From CAZMVY01 sp964617875 (GTDB taxonomy: Bacteria; Planctomycetota; Phycisphaerae; UBA1845; PWPN01), in assembly GCA_964617875.1 (NCBI GenBank), contig CAZUAI010000123.1:1-11680 (forward strand): a stretch of 11,680 bases of DNA, in the 5' to 3' direction. Below, piece after piece: positions 1 through 6,490 of this stretch (the first letter of the stretch is position 1; each line of letters starts with the position of its first letter). Below the pieces are notes generated by a model that saw nothing but the letters and a program-made list of their open reading frames with translations, had not been told where the DNA came from and ran no database searches. Position numbers and translations under genes: made by a program.

Positions 1-2
1 CG

Positions 3-1565
3 GCCGACGGCCATGGCCGTTGCCGTTCGACGGGACCCGCGCCCGCGGCGCCGGATGCGGCCGACGCCGCCGAGGGACTGACCCAGGCGGTCGAGGAGGC
101 GGGGCTGCCGGTCCAAGCGCACACCCGACGCCGTCGCGCGCATACGTCGCGGAGCGAAGCGCTGCCGGAGCACCTGCCGCGGTACGAAGTGGAAGCGCGC
201 GTGCCGGAGCAGACGAAGCATTGCCCGGAGCACGGCGAGCGGACGCTGATCGGCTACGACCGGGTGGAGACGCTGGAGTTCGAGCGTCCCAAACTTCGCG
301 TGCGCGTCACCAGGTATCCCAAGTATGCCTGCCCTGGCCGCGCCGACTGCGGCATCGCCTCGCCAGAACGTCCTGCGGGCCTGGTGGAGGGCGATCGCTA
401 CGACACGAGCGTGGCCGCGGAGATCATCACGGCCAAGTACGGCTTCCATCTTCCGGTGTATCGCCAGCAGGACCTGTTCGCGGGCAGCGGCTGGACGCCG
501 GACCGGTCGACCCTGCTGAACCTGCTGGTGGCATCGGCGGCGATCGTTCGACCGTTGGCCGGGCACATCCAGCAGGTGGTCCTGGCCGACGATGTCCTGG
601 GTACCGACGACACCCGCGTCACGCTGCTCGTGCCGCCGACGATTCCGGATGTCGATCCCAAGGATCCGAAATCTCGGCGGACGCACGAGGTATTGAGCGA
701 GGCGGCGGCCGCGGGTCGCCGGAGCGTGACCGCGCGGATGTGGGCCTACCGGGGCGTGAATACGCGGTTGAACGTGTTTGACTTCACGGTGAGCCGGCAC
801 CGGGACGGCCCGGACTTGATGCTGGCGGAGTTCAGGGGCACGTTGCTGGCGGATTGTTACTCGGGGTACCAGGGGATCAGTCTGCGCAGCGATGGGCGGA
901 TCCGGCGGGCCGCCTGTCATGCGCATGCCCGGCGTAAGATCTTCGACGCGCGGGAAGCCTATCCGCTCGAATCGAGCGTGGTGTTGGCCAAGTTCCAGCA
1001 ACTCTATGACATCGAGGATCGCGCCCGGGCGGCATCGGCCGAGGAGCGGCTGGCGTTGCGTCAAAGCGAGTCCGTCGCCGTCTGGCGGTCGCTGGGCGAG
1101 TGGCTCGAGAGCAAGCCGGCGGCGGACGTGCTGCCCAAGAGCAAGCTGGGCGAGGCCCTGGGCTACCTGCGCCACCACTGGGAGCCGCTGCAGACCTACC
1201 TGAGCGACGGCCGGGTTCCGATGGACAACAACGAAGTCGAGCAGTTGATGAAGCAGGTGGCCATCGGAAGAAAGAACTGGCTGTTCATCGGCAGCGTGGA
1301 GGCCGGCGAGCGGGCCGCGGACTTCCTGACGCTCGTCAGCAGCGCGGTCCGCAACGATCTGGATGTCTGGGCCTACCTCAAGGACGTGCTCGATCGTCTG
1401 CTGGCCGGCGATACCGGTTACGCCGCGCTGCGGCCTGATGCCTGGAGGCACGCCCACCCCGAAGCCATCCGCGAGTACCGGGCGGCCGAACGCCGCGACC
1501 GCGCCGACCGCAAACAACGCCGCCGGGCCGAACGCCGGCGCTTCCGCGCAATGGCCTCCCGCTGA
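3..1565 (+). CDS. tnpC: IS66-family transposase TnpC, 5' end cut by window edge
   Basis: DDE transposase of an IS66-type element. The frame is open from the first bases of the window with no stop before 1563-1565, so the true start lies outside; a GTG at 189 is only an internal codon. About 520 residues are visible. In order: a basic linker; the IS66 zinc-finger region (CPEHGE near 222-239, then YPKYAC near 315-332); the DDE domain; and a C-terminal IS66 block. Probable catalytic residues are Asp at 588-590 (LADD, where the family has HADE), Asp at 852-854 (LLADCYSGY) and Glu at 1239-1241 (DNNEVEQ). The block VAIGRKNWLF, then GERAADF, is an IS66 hallmark. The tail is very Arg-rich. There is an extra segment of about 40 residues after the first Asp, which I associate with planctomycete members. 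No frameshift is visible, so the element may be active. The tnpA and tnpB genes that normally precede tnpC would lie to the left. Confidence 0.93.
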   Translation, partial: ADGHGRCRSTGPAPAAPDAADAAEGLTQAVEEAGLPVQAHTRRRRAHTSRSEALPEHLPRYEVEARVPEQTKHCPEHGERTLIGYDRVETLEFERPKLRVRVTRYPKYACPGRADCGIASPERPAGLVEGDRYDTSVAAEIITAKYGFHLPVYRQQDLFAGSGWTPDRSTLLNLLVASAAIVRPLAGHIQQVVLADDVLGTDDTRVTLLVPPTIPDVDPKDPKSRRTHEVLSEAAAAGRRSVTARMWAYRGVNTRLNVFDFTVSRHRDGPDLMLAEFRGTLLADCYSGYQGISLRSDGRIRRAACHAHARRKIFDAREAYPLESSVVLAKFQQLYDIEDRARAASAEERLALRQSESVAVWRSLGEWLESKPAADVLPKSKLGEALGYLRHHWEPLQTYLSDGRVPMDNNEVEQLMKQVAIGRKNWLFIGSVEAGERAADFLTLVSSAVRNDLDVWAYLKDVLDRLLAGDTGYAALRPDAWRHAHPEAIREYRAAERRDRADRKQRRRAERRRFRAMASR

Positions 1566-1610
1566 ACTCAACCCCAAACCCTTCCGCGCCCCCCACGGCA
1601 GCCCATGGTT

Positions 1611-1650
1611 CTGGTGGGCGCTTACGGGCCCGGTGCTGGCGGGCGCTTAC
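1611..1650 (+). repeat. IS66 right terminal inverted repeat region
   Basis: Read on the - strand from 1650, the sequence begins GTAAGCGCCCGCCAG. This fits the GTAAGCG-type ends known for IS66 elements. A second, near-identical copy (GTAAGCGCCCACCAG, 14 of 15 bases) lies 25 bp inside, at 1625-1611. The element edge is therefore most likely 1650. Bases 1651-1658 (TCTGAATC) would be one copy of the 8-bp target duplication usual for this family. The left end is outside the window, so the pair cannot be confirmed here. Confidence 0.72.
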
Positions 1651-1680
1651 TCTGAATCCAGCCATCGGCTGAGGCAGATC

Positions 1681-1697
1681 TTTACGTATTCCTTACG
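1681..1697 (+). promoter_or_regulatory. Candidate KdpE operator, direct repeat with 11-bp period
   Basis: TTTACG at 1681-1686 and CTTACG at 1692-1697 match at 5 of 6 bases and are offset by 11 bp, one helical turn. OmpR/KdpE-type regulators bind such tandem half-sites. As I recall it, the E. coli KdpE site also has TTTATA and TTTACA offset by 11. The site is about 100 bp ahead of the first small gene of the operon. A caveat: 1692-1705 is also a near-palindrome followed by GCCG and T6 (1710-1715), so the stretch could instead be a weak terminator of the upstream IS. Confidence 0.4.
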
Positions 1698-1779
1698 CGC
1701 GTGAGGCCGTTTTTTCCGCGGTCCTGAGCGGCGCTGTTGTACACTTGTTATGTATGGGGATGGATGAGAACCTGCTCAT

Positions 1780-1786
1780 GGAAGGA
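1780..1786 (+). promoter_or_regulatory. Shine-Dalgarno site of the 27-codon gene
   Basis: GGAAGGA lies 8 bases before the ATG at 1795. It is one of the best ribosome-binding sites in the operon and the main reason to treat the following 27-codon frame as real. Confidence 0.6.
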
Positions 1787-1794
1787 TACTGCTC

Positions 1795-1878
1795 ATGATT
1801 GAGGTTGTGCTGGTAGGTCTCCTGCTGGCGTTTTTCGCCGGGTGCGTTGGCCTGGTCATCGTGTGCGAACGCTTATAG
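1795..1878 (+). CDS. 27-aa hydrophobic small membrane protein preceding kdpF
   Basis: This short frame starts at ATG 1795 and stops at TAG 1876-1878. It is preceded by a strong Shine-Dalgarno site. The product begins MIEVVLVGLLLAFFAG and ends VIVCERL: an acidic residue near the N-terminus, one transmembrane helix of about 20 residues, and a short charged tail. It ends 13 bases before kdpF and is on the same strand, so it is very likely the first gene of the kdp transcript. I have an impression, unchecked, that small frames ending in a similar CERL/CDRL tail precede kdpF in other bacteria. It is not KdpF itself, because a standard KdpF follows. It may be a second small pump-associated subunit or a regulatory membrane peptide; its function is unknown. 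Confidence 0.6.
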   Translation: MIEVVLVGLLLAFFAGCVGLVIVCERL

Positions 1879-1891
1879 ATGAGATGTGGCG

Positions 1892-1981
1892 ATGTCTTGT
1901 GACTACTGGATCGGCATCATCGTGGCGTTCGGCTTGCTGGTGTACCTGGGATACGCTCTGGTCCGCCCAGAACGGTTCTGA
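1892..1981 (+). CDS. kdpF: KdpF, small subunit of the Kdp potassium ATPase
   Basis: A 29-codon frame from ATG 1892 to TGA 1979-1981. The product is a single membrane helix containing IGIIVAFGLLVYLGYALVRP and ends PERF. That is the typical KdpF form: a glycine- and leucine-rich helix, then LVYLGYAL and a short tail with a charged end. E. coli KdpF is also 29 residues; it binds at the KdpA surface and stabilises the KdpFABC complex. It is too short for most gene callers. The gap to kdpA is 15 bases. The ribosome-binding site is weak (purines at 1878-1884), so translation may depend on the preceding small gene. Confidence 0.85.
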   Translation: MSCDYWIGIIVAFGLLVYLGYALVRPERF

Positions 1982-1996
1982 ACAACGGGGGACGTC

Positions 1997-3721
1997 ATGA
2001 CCGCCAACGGATGGCTGCAGATCGGCCTGTACACGGGCCTGCTGCTCGTTCTGGTCAAACCGCTAGGCTGGTATGTGACCCGCGTGTTCAACGAAGAGCC
2101 CGCGCCTCTGAGCCAGCCACGCCGGCTTGAGCGGATCATTTATCGTCTCTGCGGTGTGGACGCGAGCCGCGAGCAGCATTGGACGGCTTACGCCATCAGC
2201 ATGTTCGTGTTCAATGCCGTCGGAGTGTTGTGTCTCTATGCATTGCAGCGCTTGCACGGGTCGCTTTGGCTGAACCCGCAGGGCATGGGTGCCGTGAAGC
2301 CGGACCTTTCGTTCAACACGGCGATCAGTTTCGTCACGAACACGAACTGGCAAGCCTACTCCGGTGAAGGTACGATGAGCTACCTCGTGCAGATGTGCGG
2401 CCTGGCCGTGCAGAACTTCGTGTCGGCCGCGACCGGGATCGCATTGTCCGTTGCGATGATGCGCGGGTTCTCCCGGCAGTCGGTCAACTCGCTGGGCAAC
2501 TTCTGGGTGGACATGACCCGGTGTGTGCTATACATTCTGCTGCCCCTGTCTTTCGTCCTCGCGCTGCTGCTCGTCTGGCAGGGCGTGCCGCAGAACTTCA
2601 ACGACTACGTTTCGGCGACCACGCTGGAGGGGCGGACACAGACGATTCCGCAAGGGCCGATCGCTTCGCAGGAAGCGATCAAGCAGCTCGGCACGAACGG
2701 CGGCGGTTTTCTCAATGCCAACTGCGCGCACCCGTACGAGAACCCCACACCGCTGACCAACCTCTTCAACATGATCGCGATTCTTGCCATCGGCGCAGGG
2801 CTGACGAACGTGTTCGGCCGGATGGTCGGAGACGAGCGGCAGGGTTGGGCCATCCTGGGGTGCATGATGCTGCTGTTCCTCGCAGGTGTCGGCGCACTCT
2901 ATTGGGCAGAGGCCAGGGGGAATCCCGCGTTCGCGTCGGCGGGTGTCGATGTGAACGCGAGCGATTGTCAGGCCGGCGGCAACATGGAAGGCAAGGAGAC
3001 ACGGTTCGGCATCACCAACTCGGCCCTGTTCGCGACGATCACGACGGCGGCGTCCTGCGGAGCGGTCAACAGCATGCACGACAGCTTCAGCCCCCTGGGC
3101 GGCATGGTGCCGCTGGTGAACATCCTGCTCGGCGAGATCATTATCGGCGGCGTCGGATCGGGCCTGTACGGCATGCTGGTCTTCGCCCTGCTGACCGTGT
3201 TCCTCGCCGGTCTGATGGTGGGCCGCACACCCGAATACATCGGCAAGAAGATCGAGGCCAGGGAAGTCAAGATGGCGATACTCGCGGTGCTTGTGCTGCC
3301 CCTTTCCATCCTGGGCTTCAGCTCGCTCGCGAGTCTGCACCCGGCCGGTCTCAAGGGGCCGCTCAATGCCGGACCGCACGGCTTCAGCGAGATCCTGTAC
3401 GCGTTCACTTCCGGAACGGGCAATAACGGCAGTGCATTCGCAGGACTGAACGCCAACACGCTTTTCTACAACCTGACCGTCGGTTTGTCGATGCTGATCG
3501 GCCGATTCGTCTACATCGTACCCATGCTCGCGGTGGCCGGGTCTCTCGCCGCCAAGCGAACGGTGCCTGCGTCGGCGGGGACGTTCCCCACGCACGGGCC
3601 GATGTTCGTGATCCTGCTCACGGGCGTGATCCTCATCGTGGGTGGGCTGACGTTTTCCCCGGCCCTTGCGCTCGGGCCGATTGTTGAGCACCTGGCGATG
3701 GCGGCTGGAAAGGCATTCTGA
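1997..3721 (+). CDS. kdpA: KdpA, potassium-binding channel-like subunit of Kdp ATPase
   Basis: The pore-forming inner-membrane subunit, which selects and conducts K+ in the KdpFABC pump. The protein is 574 residues, against 557 in E. coli. All four selectivity-filter repeats are visible: TNTNWQ (residues 114-119), TNGGGF (233-238), CGAVNSM (354-360) and NNGSAF (476-481). The typical blocks NANCAHPYENPTPLTN and SPLGGMVPLVNILLGE are also present, and about ten hydrophobic helices can be followed. The ATG at 1997 follows GGGGGA (1987-1992) at 4 bases and gives the normal N-terminus (MTANGWLQIGLYTGLLL). kdpF lies 15 bases upstream and kdpB follows. No frameshift or missing filter residue is seen. 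Confidence 0.98.
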   Translation: MTANGWLQIGLYTGLLLVLVKPLGWYVTRVFNEEPAPLSQPRRLERIIYRLCGVDASREQHWTAYAISMFVFNAVGVLCLYALQRLHGSLWLNPQGMGAVKPDLSFNTAISFVTNTNWQAYSGEGTMSYLVQMCGLAVQNFVSAATGIALSVAMMRGFSRQSVNSLGNFWVDMTRCVLYILLPLSFVLALLLVWQGVPQNFNDYVSATTLEGRTQTIPQGPIASQEAIKQLGTNGGGFLNANCAHPYENPTPLTNLFNMIAILAIGAGLTNVFGRMVGDERQGWAILGCMMLLFLAGVGALYWAEARGNPAFASAGVDVNASDCQAGGNMEGKETRFGITNSALFATITTAASCGAVNSMHDSFSPLGGMVPLVNILLGEIIIGGVGSGLYGMLVFALLTVFLAGLMVGRTPEYIGKKIEAREVKMAILAVLVLPLSILGFSSLASLHPAGLKGPLNAGPHGFSEILYAFTSGTGNNGSAFAGLNANTLFYNLTVGLSMLIGRFVYIVPMLAVAGSLAAKRTVPASAGTFPTHGPMFVILLTGVILIVGGLTFSPALALGPIVEHLAMAAGKAF

Positions 3722-3813
3722 ACACGACGCGCTGACAGGCCGGGGTCGCATACATGTTCACGCACCTTCCTGGAATAGCTGCCAAGAGCCCTTCAGCCGG
3801 ACGGACGCCGCGC

Positions 3814-5862
3814 ATGAAGAGGCTCTCGCTGTTCACGCCTCGCATCATACGAGCGGCACTGGCCGAGTCGCTGCGGAAACTCGACCCGCGGACCTTGATC
3901 CGTAACCCGGTGATGTTCGTGGTGGAGGTGGTAGCCCTCGTGACGACTGTACTGCTGGTGCGCGAGAGCATCTGTCCGACCGGGCAGGGTTGGTGGTTCG
4001 TGCTCCAGATTGCGCTATGGCTCTGGTTCACGGTGCTCTTCGCCAACTTTGCGGAGGCGATGGCGGAAGGGCGCGGCAAAGCTCAGGCCGACTCGCTGCG
4101 GAAGACCCAATACGGCACAATCGCCAAGCTGCTGCTCAACTCCTCTGGGGCCGGTAAGCATCTCTATGAGTCGGTACCGGCCACGCAACTGAACCCGGGC
4201 GACGTCGTTCTGGTTGAGGCTGGCGACGTCATTCCGGGTGACGGCGACGTGGTCGAGGGCATTGCCTCTGTCGATGAATCTGCCATTACCGGCGAGTCGG
4301 CCCCGGTCATCCGCGAGAGCGGCGGCGACCGTTGTGCGGTCACCGGCGGCACGAAGGTTCTTTCCGACTGGATTCGCGTGAAGATCACGTCACAAACGGG
4401 AGAGACATTTCTGGATCGCATGATCGCCCTGGTCGAAGGCGCCAGGCGATCCAAGACGCCCAACGAAATCGCCCTGGGGATTCTGCTCGTCGGCCTGACC
4501 ATCGTGTTCCTGATGGCCGCCGGCACGATCGAGCCGTTCTTGAAGTACGCGGGTGGTACGGTCTCGGTCACGATGCTGATCGCCCTTCTGGTGACGCTCA
4601 TTCCGACTACCATCGGCGGGCTGCTGTCGGCCATCGGCATCGCGGGTATGGACCGGCTGGTGCAGCACAATGTCCTGACCATGTCGGGCCGGGCCGTCGA
4701 GGCGGCAGGTGACGTGGATACGCTTCTGCTCGACAAGACGGGCACGATCACGCTCGGCAACCGCCAGGCGAGTGAGTTCATTCCGGCCCCGGGTGTCACG
4801 GCTCATCAACTCGCGGATGTGGCTCAACTCGCCTCACTCGCTGACGAGACGCCGGAGGGCCGCAGTATCGTGGTGCATGCCAAGGAGCAGTATGGGCTTC
4901 GCGCCCGTGATCTGTGGGAACTCCAGGGGGCATTTGTCCCCTTCACCGCCCAGACCCGGATGAGCGGTATCAACATGCCATTGGCTCAGATCCGAAAAGG
5001 CGCTGCCGAGGCAGTCGAGGACTGGGTGAAGGTCGGAGGCGGCGTGTTTCCCGCCGAGGTGCGCCGAATCGTCGATGATGTTGCCCGTGCGGGTGGCACA
5101 CCTCTGGTCGTCGCATGCAACGCCCAGGTGATGGGTGTGATCTTCCTGAAGGACATCATCAAGGGCGGCATGAAGGAACGCTTTGCCGAAATGCGCCGCA
5201 TGGGCATCCGCACGGTGATGATCACGGGCGATAACCCGCTGACCGCCGCCGCTATCGCGGCGGAGGCCGGCGTGGACGATTTCCTGGCCCGAGCCACGCC
5301 TGAAGCCAAGCTGGCCCTGATCCGCGCGGAGCAGGCCAAGGGCAAGCTTGTGGCCATGTGCGGCGATGGAACGAACGACGCCCCCGCGCTCGCCCAGGCG
5401 GATGTGGCCGTGGCTATGAACACCGGCACCTCGGCCGCCAAGGAGGCGGGCAACATGGTCGATCTCGACAGCAACCCGACCAAGCTCATCGAGATCGTAG
5501 CTATCGGCAAGCAACTGCTGATCACGCGGGGCTCGCTGACGACCTTCAGCATCGCCAACGACGTGGCCAAGTACTTCGCCATCATCCCGGCCATGTTCGC
5601 CGCAACGTACCCGGAGCTGGACCGGCTGAATCTGATGCATCTGGCCACACCGCAGAGTGCCATCCTGTCGGCCGTAATCTTCAACGCGTTGATCATCATA
5701 GCGATGATCCCGCTGGCCCTGCGTGGCGTCGCGTATCGACCGCTCAGTGCGGCGGCCATGCTGCGTCGCAACCTGCTGATCTATGGAGTTGGAGGCGTGA
5801 TCGCGCCGTTCGTTGGCATCAAGATCATCGACGTCGTGATTGCCGCAATGCATCTGGCATAG
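3814..5862 (+). CDS. kdpB: KdpB, P-type ATPase catalytic subunit of Kdp
   Basis: The ATP-hydrolysing P-type ATPase subunit that energises K+ uptake in the inner membrane. From ATG 3814 the protein is 682 residues, exactly the E. coli length, with landmarks at identical positions. These are TGES with Ser162 (the inhibitory phosphorylation site in E. coli), the phosphorylated Asp307 in DKTGTIT, Phe377 of the nucleotide pocket (FTAQTRMSG) and Asp518/Asp522 in GDGTNDAPAL. The membrane segment PTTIGGLLSAIGIAGM is also standard. An in-frame ATG at 3754 would add 20 residues with no counterpart in the family. I prefer 3814, which has GGACGGA about 8 bases upstream; neither site is strong. The gap to kdpA is 92 bases from the preferred start, the longest inside the operon, or 32 from 3754. 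Confidence 0.97.
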   Translation: MKRLSLFTPRIIRAALAESLRKLDPRTLIRNPVMFVVEVVALVTTVLLVRESICPTGQGWWFVLQIALWLWFTVLFANFAEAMAEGRGKAQADSLRKTQYGTIAKLLLNSSGAGKHLYESVPATQLNPGDVVLVEAGDVIPGDGDVVEGIASVDESAITGESAPVIRESGGDRCAVTGGTKVLSDWIRVKITSQTGETFLDRMIALVEGARRSKTPNEIALGILLVGLTIVFLMAAGTIEPFLKYAGGTVSVTMLIALLVTLIPTTIGGLLSAIGIAGMDRLVQHNVLTMSGRAVEAAGDVDTLLLDKTGTITLGNRQASEFIPAPGVTAHQLADVAQLASLADETPEGRSIVVHAKEQYGLRARDLWELQGAFVPFTAQTRMSGINMPLAQIRKGAAEAVEDWVKVGGGVFPAEVRRIVDDVARAGGTPLVVACNAQVMGVIFLKDIIKGGMKERFAEMRRMGIRTVMITGDNPLTAAAIAAEAGVDDFLARATPEAKLALIRAEQAKGKLVAMCGDGTNDAPALAQADVAVAMNTGTSAAKEAGNMVDLDSNPTKLIEIVAIGKQLLITRGSLTTFSIANDVAKYFAIIPAMFAATYPELDRLNLMHLATPQSAILSAVIFNALIIIAMIPLALRGVAYRPLSAAAMLRRNLLIYGVGGVIAPFVGIKIIDVVIAAMHLA

Positions 5863-5867
5863 CACAC

Positions 5868-5874
5868 GGAGGAG
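5868..5874 (+). promoter_or_regulatory. Shine-Dalgarno site fixing the kdpC start
   Basis: GGAGGAG lies 7 bases before the ATG at 5882. The in-frame ATG at 5876 would leave only one base of spacing and the one at 5840 lies upstream of the site inside kdpB. The site therefore selects 5882, which also gives the normal KdpC N-terminus. Confidence 0.75.
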
Positions 5875-5881
5875 CATGTTC

Positions 5882-6463
5882 ATGATCCGTCAAATCAGGC
5901 CTGCCGTTGTGATGATGGTCGTCATGACGCTCATCACCGGCATTGCCTATCCGCTGGCGATTACGGGCATAGCTCAGGTGGCCTTTCCGCATCAAGCCAA
6001 CGGCAGCATGATCCGACGTGGCGATCGTGCCGTCGGTTCGGAACTGATTGGGCAAGGCTTCGCGGCGCCGCAGTACTTTCACCCGCGACCGTCCGCCGCT
6101 GGCGGCGGTTACGACACCCTGGCGTCCGGCGGTTCGAATCTCGGCCCCACCAACAAGACCTTCATCGCCCGAGTGAGAAGGAGCGTCGATGCGTTGCGAG
6201 CCGAGAACCCGGGCAAGCCGATCCCGGTCGAGTTGGTGACCACCTCCGGCAGCGGGCTGGACCCGCACATCTCCCCGGCGGCGGCCGTCTTTCAGATTCC
6301 TCGCGTTGCCCGGGCCCGTTCCATGCCGGCAGATCAGCTGAAGACTCTGGTGCGGCAATACACGGAGCCCCGACAGCTTGGCCTGTTGGGCGAGCCTCGC
6401 ATCAACGTACTCCAACTGAACCTGGCCCTTGACAGGCTCCACCCGTCAGACCAATCGAGGTAA
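5882..6463 (+). CDS. kdpC: KdpC, accessory subunit of the Kdp potassium ATPase
   Basis: A single-span inner-membrane subunit that associates with KdpA and KdpB, promotes assembly and raises ATP affinity. The protein is 193 residues, against 190 in E. coli. It opens MIRQIRPAVVMM, followed by one transmembrane helix (about residues 8-33) ending in IAQVAFP. The periplasmic domain shows the family blocks GSELIGQGF, YFHPRPSA, GGSNLGPTN, SGSGLDPHISPAAA and the C-terminal INVLQLNLALD. The start at 5882 is set by the Shine-Dalgarno site at 5868-5874. It begins 19 bases after kdpB. The stop TAA (6461-6463) is followed after one base by an ATG (6465) that opens a nine-codon frame running into the kdpD start. 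Confidence 0.97.
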   Translation: MIRQIRPAVVMMVVMTLITGIAYPLAITGIAQVAFPHQANGSMIRRGDRAVGSELIGQGFAAPQYFHPRPSAAGGGYDTLASGGSNLGPTNKTFIARVRRSVDALRAENPGKPIPVELVTTSGSGLDPHISPAAAVFQIPRVARARSMPADQLKTLVRQYTEPRQLGLLGEPRINVLQLNLALDRLHPSDQSR

Positions 6464-6490
6464 AATGGTTCTGGAAAGCCAAGTGCGGAA

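Larger units (their letters stand above)
1651..1794 (+). promoter_or_regulatory. kdp operon control region and leader
   Basis: This is the non-coding gap between the IS66 end and the first small gene. It must hold the kdp promoter unless transcription enters from the IS. TACACT at 1740-1745 matches the sigma-70 -10 consensus at 4 of 6 bases, but no good -35 hexamer sits 16-18 bp upstream. That would fit an activator-dependent promoter served by the repeat at 1681-1697. A T6 run lies at 1710-1715. The transcription start is not determined by what I can see. Confidence 0.4.

Noticed and set aside
2528..5883. Long open frames on the - strand opposite kdpA and kdpB (up to about 400 codons)
   Set aside because: They are dominated by Arg, His, Gln and Asp from GC-rich codons read in reverse. 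They lack ribosome-binding sites and recognisable motifs, and they overlap strongly conserved genes on the other strand.
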